64,000 bases of DNA from Actinomadura violacea (GTDB lineage Bacteria; Actinomycetota; Actinomycetes; Streptosporangiales; Streptosporangiaceae), in the NCBI RefSeq assembly GCF_017573465.1, contig NZ_JAGEPF010000045.1:1-64000 (forward strand), written 5' to 3'. Shown here piece after piece: positions 50,980 to 59,377 of this stretch; position 1 is the first letter of the stretch; each line of letters begins with the position of its first letter. A program made the position numbers and the translations under genes. The notes beneath the pieces are model-generated. The model had not been told where the DNA came from, did no database searches, and was given only the letters and a program-made list of their open reading frames with translations.

Positions 50980-52932
50980 ATGACCGCGCACATCGTCACC
51001 ACATCCGCCACCGCCACCGCACCCGCCACCGGCCCCACCGCGCCCGCTACGGCGGCGGCCACTGTACCGGCGCCCGCCGCCACCGTGCCCGCGCCCGCCG
51101 CTGTGGCGGGGGCGGGGGCGGGGGTGCCTGGGGCGTGGCTGTCGCTGTCGGCGGCGTTCACCGATGCCGTGGCCGACCTCACCGACCGCGAGGACCTGAC
51201 GGTGAGGTGCGCGCCCGGCCTGGGGCAGGGGGCGCCGGGGTGTTTCGTGCCCGCGCTGGCCACCATCGAACTCGACGGCACCCACTTGGGGCATCGGCCC
51301 GACACCTGCGACCCGACCCGCCCCGCTGACCGGTACCGGTATCCGGCGCTGTGGGGTGTGCTGGTCCACGAGGCCGCGCACGCCACCCACACCCGCTGGA
51401 CGCCACCCAGCGGCGCACCGGCTGGGGCGTCCGCCGCCGCGATCGATGCGGCGCTGGCGTTGGAGGAGTCGCGGATCGAGGCGGTGCAGGTGCGGCGCCG
51501 CCCCGCCGACCGGCCATGGCTGCGCGCCGTCGCCAGCACCATCGTCCTTCCCAGCTTCTTCACCCCCGCCACCACCCCGCCCGCCACCGGCCCGGCCGGT
51601 GCCGCCGCCCCGGCGACCGCACCCGGTGCTGGTGCGTCCGGTGGTGGCGCGCCCGGTGGCGTGGCGGCGGTGTCGACACCGGGGGCGGCGATGACGCCAT
51701 GGAACGCCGGATACGCCGCCGCACTGCTGCTGGCCCGCACCGACGCCGGAATCCTCACCACGGCCGAAACCGCGCCGCTGCGCGAGGTCGTGGTCGGGGT
51801 GCTCGGCGAATCGCGGTTGAGTGCGCTGTCGGCGTTGTGGCACATCGCCCACACCACGCCCGACACCGACGGGGAGGCGATGCTGGAACTCGGGCGCCGC
51901 TGGTGCCGGATCGTCGGCACCGAGCCCGACCGGCCCGTGCCCACGCCGCCGCCCGGCACACCCGGCGCCTCCGGTGACCCCTCGCCTCTGGTCAAGGCGG
52001 TCGGGGAGACTCTGGTCGCCGTCCACGGTTCCGCCGACACCCCCGCCATGGCGCCCGGCACGCCCGGCGCGCCGACCTCGCGTGGAGAGGAACGCCGGCA
52101 AGAGAAGCGGGCGCGCGAGCAGGCGCAGCGTGCGGCGCGGCGGGTGTTCGCACCCAGCACCACCCCCACCACGTCCCGGCGCGGCGGTACCGCCATCACC
52201 GGCACCCGCACCCCAGAGCCCGCCGAGCAGGCCGCCGCCCGCCGCCTCGCCCGGCAGTTGCGCGCCGCCGCGCACCGCGACCGCGTCACCACCCGCGCCA
52301 CCTCGGCCACCCCGCCCGGACGCCTCAGCATGCGCGGCGCCCTGGCCGCCGACGCCCAGCGCGCCGCCGGGGCCGCCCCCACCGCCGAACCCTTCACCCG
52401 CACCGTCCGCCGCCACGTGCCCGCGCCGCCGCTGCGCATCGGGATCGCCTGCGACGTGTCGGGATCCATGAACGCCTTCGCCGCACCCGTCGCCTCCGCC
52501 GCATGGATCATCGCCCGTGCCGCCGCACACGTTCCCGACGCCATCTCCGCCGCCGTTATCTTCGGTGCGCGGGTGCGGGCCCTCACTCGCCCCGGACAGA
52601 CACCCGCCCAAGTCCCCGTCTTCGCCGCCAACGACCCGACCGAAGACTTCACCACCGCCATCGACGCCCTGGACGCCACCCTCGATTTGACCCGTCCCGG
52701 CGCCGCCCGCCTCCTCGTGGTCGTCTCCGACGGCAAATTCAAAGATCCCCACCCCACCCTCGGGCAGCAACGCCTCGACCGCCTCACCGCCGCCGGGTGC
52801 GCCGCGCTGTGGGTGGCACCCGACCGGCACACCACCGTCCTGAACGGCGCCTACCGCGTCACCCTCACCGATCCCACCCGGACCGCCGACACAATCGGCG
52901 CCGCTGCCACCCACGCCCTCCGCAACGCCTGA
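50980..52932 (+). CDS. HExxH metallopeptidase-like plus VWA domain protein
   Basis: The protein has 650 aa from ATG at 50980 behind GGGGG. After a low-complexity Ala/Pro/Thr leader, residues 125-140 contain WGVLVHEAAHATHTRW, a full HExxH zinc motif (His130, Glu131, His134), with Glu residues about 30 further on (ALALEESRIEAVQV) as a possible third ligand. A basic linker (about 370-470) leads to a C-terminal VWA domain with MIDAS motif IACDVSGSMNAF (Asp492-Ser496) and LLVVVSDGKFKD. The layout resembles DUF2201-type metallopeptidase/VWA proteins that pair with MoxR ATPases. It is the probable effector or client-handling partner of the AAA protein upstream. Confidence 0.82.
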   Translation: MTAHIVTTSATATAPATGPTAPATAAATVPAPAATVPAPAAVAGAGAGVPGAWLSLSAAFTDAVADLTDREDLTVRCAPGLGQGAPGCFVPALATIELDGTHLGHRPDTCDPTRPADRYRYPALWGVLVHEAAHATHTRWTPPSGAPAGASAAAIDAALALEESRIEAVQVRRRPADRPWLRAVASTIVLPSFFTPATTPPATGPAGAAAPATAPGAGASGGGAPGGVAAVSTPGAAMTPWNAGYAAALLLARTDAGILTTAETAPLREVVVGVLGESRLSALSALWHIAHTTPDTDGEAMLELGRRWCRIVGTEPDRPVPTPPPGTPGASGDPSPLVKAVGETLVAVHGSADTPAMAPGTPGAPTSRGEERRQEKRAREQAQRAARRVFAPSTTPTTSRRGGTAITGTRTPEPAEQAAARRLARQLRAAAHRDRVTTRATSATPPGRLSMRGALAADAQRAAGAAPTAEPFTRTVRRHVPAPPLRIGIACDVSGSMNAFAAPVASAAWIIARAAAHVPDAISAAVIFGARVRALTRPGQTPAQVPVFAANDPTEDFTTAIDALDATLDLTRPGAARLLVVVSDGKFKDPHPTLGQQRLDRLTAAGCAALWVAPDRHTTVLNGAYRVTLTDPTRTADTIGAAATHALRNA

Positions 52933-53235
52933 CCGCGTTCCCGGCCCGGCCCCGCTCCCAGGGGTCCGGGCGGGAACATACGAGCCATGCGGCCGTATCG
53001 TTCAGCGCCGCATGCCGGAGGAGTCAACGCTGGCGAAGGCGTCAGGCGCAGGCAGCCGGATGGAGGCTGGAAGACGGCGCGAAGTCTCCGCCGGCGTTGA
53101 CCGGCCACCGGGCGGGATTCGCGCCCGCCGCCATGGCGGATCCTCCGTTGGTGTCTGCGGATGCCTGTCACGGTGACAGACGGCTGGCCTGTCGGTCCGG
53201 CCTCCGCCGATGGTGCGGTCCTAAGATGGCGCGCC
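52933..53235. other. No gene recognised
   Basis: Short non-coding stretch after the VWA gene. A TAAGAT hexamer at 53222-53227 lies 8 bp before the GTG of the next small gene and may be a -10 element of a leaderless transcript. Confidence 0.4.
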
Positions 53236-53412
53236 GTGGATCTTTCACCCGAACACCTCGCTTCGCCCGTCGCCGAGGCCGGGCACTCGCCTGTCCCTGG
53301 CGTTTCCGTCCTTGCCGGTCAGCCCTGCCCGCTGTGCGGCGAACTGGTCAGGGAAGCGACGCAGGCGGGCAACGACCTCCAGGTGCTCCAGCCCTGCGGG
53401 TGCGCGGTCTAG
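53236..53412 (+). CDS. Small zinc-ribbon-like protein
   Basis: The protein has 58 aa from GTG at 53236; the frame is open 25 codons further up but those look non-coding. The sequence MDLSPEHLASPVAEAG leads to QPCPLCGELVREATQ and ends VLQPCGCAV, a CPxC...CGC arrangement that could hold one zinc. There is no ribosome site. A -10-like TAAGAT ends 8 bp before the start, which suggests leaderless translation. Function unknown. Confidence 0.5.
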   Translation: MDLSPEHLASPVAEAGHSPVPGVSVLAGQPCPLCGELVREATQAGNDLQVLQPCGCAV

Positions 53413-53486
53413 AGGCCGTGTCTCCAAGATCGGATTGAGGGCGCTGGTGGTCACGGTCTGATCGCGGCGGCGTCCGGCACGTGCGC

Positions 53487-53640
53487 TCAGCGCCGAGGCC
53501 AGAGGTCGATCACGACCTTGCCGCGGACGTGCCGGGCCGCCTGGAGTTCGACGGCCGTGCGGAGGCCTTCGGGTTCGTCACAGGCACCACGATCGGACCC
53601 TTGCCCGACATGCCGGTCTCGGCACATCCTTCATAAAGCC
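53487..53640 (-). pseudogene. C-terminal remnant of a zinc-binding (MDR) dehydrogenase
   Basis: The last 30 codons read DEPEGLRTAVELQAARHVRG then KVVIDLWPRR, the usual end of quinone-oxidoreductase-like MDR proteins. A frameshift just upstream separates it from KGPIVVP-like codons (to about 53640), beyond which no MDR sequence is seen. It is a gene relic. Confidence 0.45.
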
Positions 53641-54946
53641 ACCGACAACGCAGCCCGACTCTCCTGGGACGCGGAGCAATCGGCTGTCGGATCGATGTCG
53701 ACGCGAGTAGCCGGGGCGGTGACAGCAACTGCCTGCCCGGTCTTGACGAGGTAGGCGGGGCTCCTCGCGCAGGCAGTCTCGCCGAAGCGGCGTCGGACGA
53801 AGCCGGGGCTGGTGCGGGAATGTCGGGTCGGCCAGTACCGCCTGCTCCACGTTGTGCACCACTCCGGTGCGTGGCGACTTCCGCTGTTCCGACTTGGTGC
53901 ACTGCTGCTCCATCCTGTTCCATCGGGGCGGAGCAAGGCGCCTCGGAGGCTGGCCCGCCCCCTCAACTCGCTCGAAGAATGCGACGGGGGTCGGACGGAC
54001 GTCGACCAGCGCACCGTGACTTCGCTGGGGAACGTCCGGCATCGAGTCGTGAGCCCCTGGCCTGCAGGAACATGTGGGACGAATCTTGGTCCGGCGGCGA
54101 TCGAGTGTGTCGTCTACCTCGGCATCCAGATCCTTCACGGGAGCTCGCCGACCGACACTCATGAGGCGAACCGACGGGCTCCGGTTCTCGCTGGCGTCGA
54201 CGCTGTTGATCAAGCCTTGACCTGTCCTGCGGATGTTCCCGGGGCTGCGGATGTGCTGAACGGTAAGGCTTCAAGAAGCACCGACCTGACATCGCCCGTG
54301 CCGCTGGGAACGCCTGGTCATGTTCTGGCCAGGCGACCTTGGCCAGATCCTGACGTGAGCGTTGGCAAATTCAGATGCGTTCAGCGGTGCTTTAAGGGTG
54401 TACGGAAATCGGTGGCCACCGCAGGCCACCCAGCGAATGAATCACACGCCGTCCAACCCGCACCACCCACCAGTCAACACCCCACCGACCCGCCCGGTGC
54501 AGCACGGAACGTCGGCCGCCTGGTTGTGGCCACCGCCTTCAAAATGAGGAGTCAGCCATTCGAACAAAAACTCGTCTCAGTCGGCCATTGCCCGGTACTG
54601 GCAGCCTTGCTGAGTATCGCCGGGCGGTTGGCTGTCAAGGGGACCGGCAGCGGTTCGGCGGCTGCCTCCAGGGCGGGCGCCGTCAGGCGAGCACGGCGCT
54701 GGCCGTCGTCGCACCCGTCGGTGGCGCTGCCGGCGGGGGACTTGACCGGCGGGGTGCAGTCGAGCGTGCATACCGATGCTCCGAACCAGCAGGACAGACC
54801 CGACCGTGCCCAGCGGCCGGTCCGTCCGCTCATCGGAGCGGTCCTGATCCGTTGGAGGACGCCCACGCCGCCAGCGCCCTGGCAGGCGGTTCCCTGCGGC
54901 GGCCGGTAGGCCGCCGGACGGGGTTGCGTGCTGGGGGTGGGTGGTG
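53641..54946. other. Long stretch without a convincing gene
   Basis: About 1.3 kb of DNA lies between the dehydrogenase relic and the excisionase gene. Several open frames exist on both strands, but their translations are Arg/Pro/Ser-rich and shift composition often. Being next to int/xis it could contain an attachment site or old element cargo; none could be pinpointed. Confidence 0.4.
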
Positions 54947-55174
54947 ATGCAGGGGCTGACTGCGGCGGAGATCCGTGTGCTGCCCGCGGTGGTCGATCTG
55001 GTCACGGCAGGGCGGGCGCTCGGGATGGGGCGTACCAAGAGCTACGAGCTGGCTCGTGCCGGGCGGTTTCCCTGCCCGGTGCTGCGGGTCGGTCGCAGCT
55101 ACCTGGTCCCCACTGCCGGGCTCCTGACCCTCCTGGGCCTCGACCGTCCCCAGTACCCGACCGAAAGCGAGTGA
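54947..55174 (+). CDS. xis: Excisionase-like helix-turn-helix protein
   Basis: The protein has 75 aa from ATG at 54947; GTG codons at 54941 and 54944 are alternatives. The core RALGMGRTKSYELARAGRFP, CPVLRVGRSYLVPTAGLL is the MerR-like fold of actinobacterial excisionases (helix-turn-helix type 17). Its TGA overlaps the integrase GTG (GTGA, 55171-55174), the classic xis-int coupling of actinomycete integrative elements. It should direct the integrase toward excision. Confidence 0.85.
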   Translation: MQGLTAAEIRVLPAVVDLVTAGRALGMGRTKSYELARAGRFPCPVLRVGRSYLVPTAGLLTLLGLDRPQYPTESE

Positions 55175-56745
55175 GATCAGTCTTGGCTGCCGGAACCACC
55201 TACAAGGCCTGCGGATGCCGTACCCCCGAGGGGCGGCTGCTGGGCAAGAAGTGCCCGAAACTGCGCCGCAAGAGCGGCTCGTGGAGCCCGACCCACGGCA
55301 CCTGGTACTACCAGTACGAACTCCCGCCCCGCCCGGATGGGACGCGCCGCAACCCCATCCGCCGCGGCGGATACCTCCTCCAGGACGACGCCGAAGCCGA
55401 GATCGGCCGACTCCACGAACTGCTGGCCGTCACCGACGATCCCGACCACCGCCACCGCATCATCGATCTCATCACCATCACCCTCAAGCAGCACAAGCGG
55501 CTGCCCGAGCCGGAGGAGGTGCGCCGCAAGATCCGCACCGGGCAAGCCCTGGACACCACCATCACCGTGGGGCAGTGGCTCACCCTGTGGCTGGCGGGCC
55601 GCAAGGGGCTGCGCGCCAGCACTGTGCACAGCTATCACACCCACATCCACGTCCACCTGATCCCCGTCATCGGCCACATCCGCCTGGACCGGCTACGCGC
55701 CGCGGACGTGGAGGCGGTGTTCGAGGCCATCGACGAACGCAACGAACTCATCACCCACGCCCGCACCACCGGCGACCCGGCACTGCGCGCCCGCGTGAAG
55801 GGATGCCGAGTGGTCGGCCCGGCGACCAAGCACCGCATCCGCGCCACCCTGCGCGCCGCACTCAACAAAGCGATCCGGGAACGACGCATCGACCTCAACG
55901 TCGCCTCCCTCATCGAACTCCCACCCGGCAAACGCCCCAAGGCACTGATCTGGACGCCCGAACGGATCCAGCAATGGGAACAGGCCCGCGACGCCTATAT
56001 CACCGCCAAGGCCGAGATCCGCCGCACCCAACTCGGCGGACGCGGACACAGCAACCGGATCAAGCCCATCGACGCCTACATAGGCACGCCACGGCCGTCA
56101 CCGGTGATGGTGTGGACGCCTGAACAGACCCGGGTGTTCCTTGACCGCGCCGCCGGGCACCGGCTGTACGCGCTGTACCAGCTCATCGCCTTCCGCGGTC
56201 TACGCCGCGGTGAAGCCTGCGGGCTGCGGTGGGCGGACGTCGACCTCGACGCGGGAACGATTCGAGTGCGGTGGCAGATCACCCAGATCGGCGGCACAAC
56301 TCAACAGGCTCGCCCGAAGTCTGAGGCCGGCGAGCGTCAAGTCACCCTCGACAAACACACCAACAAGGAGCTCGCCGTCCACCGGGCTCGTCAGAATCAC
56401 GAACGTCTCGCCGCAGGAAATGCTTGGAACGAGAGCGGCTTCGTCTTCACCGACGAGGATGGAAACCTGCTGCTTCCGGAGTTCGCACTGGATCAGTTCC
56501 AGTTGATGGCCATGGAAGCCGGGCTGCCTCCCGTTCGTCTACACGACCTGCGCCACGGCGCAGCCACCATCCTGTTGCGTGCCGGACACGATCTCAAAGT
56601 CGTCCAGGAGACCCTGGGGCTGTCGTCGATCACCATCGCCTCCGACACCTACACCAGCGTCCTACCCGACCTGGCACGCCAGTCCGCCGAAGACGCCGCC
56701 GCCATCCTCCTCAAATCCCGGCCCGGAAAGAGAAGGGCTGGCTGA
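55171..56745 (+). CDS. int: Tyrosine site-specific recombinase (integrase)
   Basis: The protein has 524 aa from GTG at 55171. The N-terminal part has a Cys-containing CGCRTPEGRLLGKKCPKL segment and an arm-binding AP2-like region; the SAM-like core domain starts near VGQWLTLWLAGRKGLRAST. The catalytic domain shows Arg345 in FRGLRRGEACGLRW, H458-x-x-R461 in LHDLRHGAATILL, and the nucleophile Tyr494 in SDTYTSVLPD. The box usually reading LGHSS is LGLSS here, so the second His is Leu. Together with xis it marks an integrative element. Its 3' end abuts a broken hydrolase gene, suggesting the attachment site is there. Confidence 0.92.
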   Translation: MRSVLAAGTTYKACGCRTPEGRLLGKKCPKLRRKSGSWSPTHGTWYYQYELPPRPDGTRRNPIRRGGYLLQDDAEAEIGRLHELLAVTDDPDHRHRIIDLITITLKQHKRLPEPEEVRRKIRTGQALDTTITVGQWLTLWLAGRKGLRASTVHSYHTHIHVHLIPVIGHIRLDRLRAADVEAVFEAIDERNELITHARTTGDPALRARVKGCRVVGPATKHRIRATLRAALNKAIRERRIDLNVASLIELPPGKRPKALIWTPERIQQWEQARDAYITAKAEIRRTQLGGRGHSNRIKPIDAYIGTPRPSPVMVWTPEQTRVFLDRAAGHRLYALYQLIAFRGLRRGEACGLRWADVDLDAGTIRVRWQITQIGGTTQQARPKSEAGERQVTLDKHTNKELAVHRARQNHERLAAGNAWNESGFVFTDEDGNLLLPEFALDQFQLMAMEAGLPPVRLHDLRHGAATILLRAGHDLKVVQETLGLSSITIASDTYTSVLPDLARQSAEDAAAILLKSRPGKRRAG

Positions 56746-57158
56746 GCGACCGCGCTTCTTGGCGCCACGGCCGCGACGCCTTGTTACGCGCATCGCACCT
56801 CCGCGCGTGGGCGGAACGCTACGGCACCTGCCACGACCCAACCTCGCCTGAGCTGTCCCCAGGCCTACGGCGACTTTACGGAGTTCGACACGTGTTCATC
56901 CATCTCAGCAGGGGGGAGATCCTCGCGCCCGACATCCACCGTCTCGTCGAGCGTGCCCGCGCGGCCGGGGTCCTCGTCGAACACCGCTCCTACGGCCACG
57001 TGTGGCATGACTTCCACATCCAGGCGAACCTCGTCGAGCCCGCGAGCGTGGCCGTCGTCGAACTCGGCAGCTTCCTGGCGACCGGGCTGGACCGGCGGAA
57101 TCCCTCCGCCTGCACGGCACCGTCGGGCGGGGACCGCCGCGATCGGCGTCAACTCTGA
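56746..57158 (+). pseudogene. 3' part of an alpha/beta hydrolase gene
   Basis: Directly after the integrase stop the frame reads SDRASWRHGRDALLRASHLR, then HDPTSPELSPG, VFIHLSRGEILAPDIHRLVE and a late VWHDFHIQANLVEP. This is the C-terminal half of an HSL-like alpha/beta hydrolase (alpha/beta hydrolase 3), with the acid and His regions present. The oxyanion hole and catalytic Ser are missing, and there is no start codon or ribosome site. It is probably cut by integration of the element. Confidence 0.62.
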
Positions 57159-57175
57159 TCTGCTCAACCTCGGCT

Positions 57176-57190
57176 ATTGGTCGGGCCAAT
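57176..57190. promoter_or_regulatory. FadR-type operator 1
   Basis: ATTGGTC-G-GGCCAAT matches the consensus ATTGGTC-N-GACCAAT at all but one arm position. It lies about 90 bp upstream of the MHS transporter start. Confidence 0.7.
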
Positions 57191-57249
57191 CTATGGACAC
57201 TCAGCCTTCAGCATGCTTATCATGCCGCGATCGTCTCCTCTCTGCGGTA

Positions 57250-57264
57250 ATTGGATGGGCCAAT
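57250..57264. promoter_or_regulatory. FadR-type operator 2
   Basis: ATTGGAT-G-GGCCAAT is a weaker copy of the same palindrome, 74 bp downstream of operator 1 and immediately before the transporter start. Confidence 0.6.
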
Positions 57265-57278
57265 CGATGGATGGTGTC

Positions 57279-58601
57279 ATGACAGCGAGCAGGTCCAAGC
57301 GGCGCGCCGCGGCTGCGAGCATGATCGGGAGCGTCGTCGAGTACTACGACTTCACACTCTTCGGCCTGGCCGCCGCGCTGGTGTTCGGCGACCAGTTCTT
57401 CCCGGAGACGTCGAGCACGGCGGGCACCCTCGCCTCGCTCGCCACGTTCGCGGTCGGTTTCGGCGCGCGACCGGTCGGCGGTGTGGTGTTCAGCCACGTC
57501 GGCGACCGGATCGGCCGGAAGCCGATGATGGTGATGACGCTGGTCCTGATGGGCGTCGCGACGGCGGGGATCGGGCTGCTGCCGAGTTATCGCACGATCG
57601 GCCTGGCCGCTCCGGTACTGCTGGTGGCGCTGAGGCTGTTGCAGGGATTCGGCGCCGGAGCCGAGTACGTGGGCGCACTGGTGGTGGCGGCGGAGGCCGG
57701 CGACCGGCGGCGCCGCGGACTGCTGACCTCACTGCCCGGCACCGGAGTGTTCCTCGGCATCCTCGTCGCCACAGTGGTCTTCGCCGGTGTCTCCGCGCTG
57801 CCCGACGAGCAGTTCGACTCCTGGGGCTGGCGGTTGCCGTTCCTGCTGAGCTTCGCCGCCGTGCTGGTCGGCCTCTACTTCAGGTCGCGGGTCGCGGAGA
57901 CTCCCGTGTTCGAGGAGGCTGCCGCGGTCCGTGCCCCGCGGGGCCTGCCGATCGTCGAGGTCGTGCGGCGGCAGCCGCGGATGCTGCTGCTGGCGATGGC
58001 CGCGAACGGGCCGTTCGTGGCCATCTCCTACCTCATCCAAGTGTTCCTGCTGTCCTATGTGACCAAGGAACTGGACATGGGCGCCGCGATGGGGCTGACC
58101 GCCAATGTCACCGCGTCCGCGCTCGCGATCGTGGCCACCCCGTTGTTCGGAGCGCTGTCGGACCGCGTCGGCCGACGACCGGTCTGGCTCGGCGGCGCGG
58201 CTTTCCTGGTGGTATTCGCGTTCCCGATGTTCTGGCTGATCGACACGGAGATCCCCGTCCTGGTCGTGATCGCGGTCGTGCTCGGCCTGGCCGTCGGGAT
58301 CTCCTCGATGTACGCGGCGCAAGCATCGCTGCTGGCCGAGATGTTCGAGGCACGCTTCCGCCTCAGCGGCATCGCCCTCTCCCGCGAGTCCACCTCCGCT
58401 CTCATCGGCGGGCCGGCGCCGCTGGTCGCCTCCGCGCTGCTCAACTGGTCGGGCGGGGCGTCCTGGCCGATCGCGCTGCTCGTCCTGCTGTTCGCCGTCA
58501 TCTCCTTCCTGGCCGTCCTGGCGGTGCCCGAGACGCGCGGCGCCGACCTCGGTGACGAGAGGGCCGCCGTCTCGCCGGAGCCGTCTAATGTTGACGGGTG
58601 A
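57279..58601 (+). CDS. MFS transporter of the metabolite:H+ symporter (MHS) family
   Basis: The protein has about 440 aa from ATG at 57279; ATG at 57267 is also possible. Twelve hydrophobic helices are visible. MHS hallmarks are ASMIGSVVEYYDFTLFGLAA in helix 1, the loop GDRIGRKPMMVMTLVLMG after helix 2, RLLQGFGAGAEYVGA, and the repeat loop SDRVGRRPVWLGG. Related proteins import organic acids or betaines with protons. The GntR gene follows with a GTGA overlap (58598-58601), and two operators precede the gene. It probably carries the sugar acid used by the dehydratase/aldolase pair. Confidence 0.9.
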   Translation: MTASRSKRRAAAASMIGSVVEYYDFTLFGLAAALVFGDQFFPETSSTAGTLASLATFAVGFGARPVGGVVFSHVGDRIGRKPMMVMTLVLMGVATAGIGLLPSYRTIGLAAPVLLVALRLLQGFGAGAEYVGALVVAAEAGDRRRRGLLTSLPGTGVFLGILVATVVFAGVSALPDEQFDSWGWRLPFLLSFAAVLVGLYFRSRVAETPVFEEAAAVRAPRGLPIVEVVRRQPRMLLLAMAANGPFVAISYLIQVFLLSYVTKELDMGAAMGLTANVTASALAIVATPLFGALSDRVGRRPVWLGGAAFLVVFAFPMFWLIDTEIPVLVVIAVVLGLAVGISSMYAAQASLLAEMFEARFRLSGIALSRESTSALIGGPAPLVASALLNWSGGASWPIALLVLLFAVISFLAVLAVPETRGADLGDERAAVSPEPSNVDG

Positions 58602-59302
58602 CCGTCGAAGGCCCCTCCCGTGAGTCCGTCACCGACGCGACGATCAGACAGATCAAGGCGATGATCGCGACCGGCGAGTTCCCGCCCGGCCACCGGCTGC
58701 CGACCGAGCGGGAACTCGCCGTGCGGCTGGGCGTCTCCCGGAACACGCTGAGGGAGGCGATCCGCGCGCTGACCCTGGTGGGCATGCTGGAATCGCGGCA
58801 GGGCGACGGAACGTACGTCACGGCCCTGGTCCCGGCCGTGCTGCTGGACGCGTTCTCGATGATGGTGGAACTCTCTCAGGACACCACGGTGCTGGATCTG
58901 CTCGCCGTGCGCAGGGTCCTGGAGGCCGCCGCCGCGGCCCAGGCCGCCTCCCGGATCAGCGATGAGCAACTCGCCGGCCTCGCGGCCTGCCTGGAGGAGA
59001 TGCGGCGCGACCCGCAACGAGGGGACGGCAGCGTCGACGAGGTGGTGGAGGCCGATATGCGGTTCCACTCGATCGTGGCCGAGGCGGCGGGCAATCCGGT
59101 CCTCAGCGCGTTGATCGGCTCGCTCAGCGGGCGGACGCAGCGCGCACGCCTCTGGCGTGGGCACATGGACCGCGGAGTGTTCGACCGGGCGGGGGACGAG
59201 CACGAAGCGATCTACAACGCGTTGCGCGACCGCGACCCGACGCGCGCGGCCGCCGTGGCGGCGGCGCACATCGACGGCGTCGAGAGCTTCTTCCGTCGCT
59301 GA
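58598..59302 (+). CDS. GntR/FadR-family regulator of the fucosidase/sugar-acid cluster
   Basis: The protein has 234 aa from GTG at 58598, overlapping the transporter stop. The winged helix (RQIKAMIATGEFPPGHRLPT, ERELAVRLGVSRNTLREAIR) is followed by an FCD domain (LDLLAVRRVLEAAAAAQAAS, DMRFHSIVAEAAGNPVL, EHEAIYNALRDRD) with the usual metal-site His residues. FadR-type proteins bind TGGTN3ACCA-like palindromes. Five such sites occur upstream of this operon, the divergent enolase operon and the fucosidase, so this protein is the probable regulator of all three, including itself. Confidence 0.9.
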   Translation: MTVEGPSRESVTDATIRQIKAMIATGEFPPGHRLPTERELAVRLGVSRNTLREAIRALTLVGMLESRQGDGTYVTALVPAVLLDAFSMMVELSQDTTVLDLLAVRRVLEAAAAAQAASRISDEQLAGLAACLEEMRRDPQRGDGSVDEVVEADMRFHSIVAEAAGNPVLSALIGSLSGRTQRARLWRGHMDRGVFDRAGDEHEAIYNALRDRDPTRAAAVAAAHIDGVESFFRR

Positions 59303-59326
59303 GACCGACATGCCGTCGTGCACGCC

Positions 59327-59363
59327 GAGACCCTCGACCGGGTGATGCCGGGCCGAGGGTCTC
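59327..59363. terminator. Bidirectional terminator
   Basis: GAGACCCTCG and CGAGGGTCTC form a perfect 10-bp stem; the loop contains an inner CCGG/CCGG pairing. It lies between the convergent ends of the GntR gene (59302) and the RraA-like gene (59378). Confidence 0.85.
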
Positions 59364-59377
59364 GCTTTGCGGGTCGG

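Noticed and set aside
48820..52300. Simple-sequence Thr/Pro/Ala codon runs that could be mistaken for a CRISPR-like or minisatellite array
   Set aside because: The runs are irregular, lie inside good reading frames, and encode flexible linkers. There are no regular spacers.
50965..52914. Long minus-strand open frames opposite the VWA gene
   Set aside because: The translation is Gly- and Arg-dominated low complexity. The plus strand has HExxH, MIDAS motifs and a ribosome site.
53578..54866. Several open frames between the MDR relic and the excisionase gene
   Set aside because: None shows a recognisable domain, a credible ribosome site or stable codon usage. They were left as non-coding.
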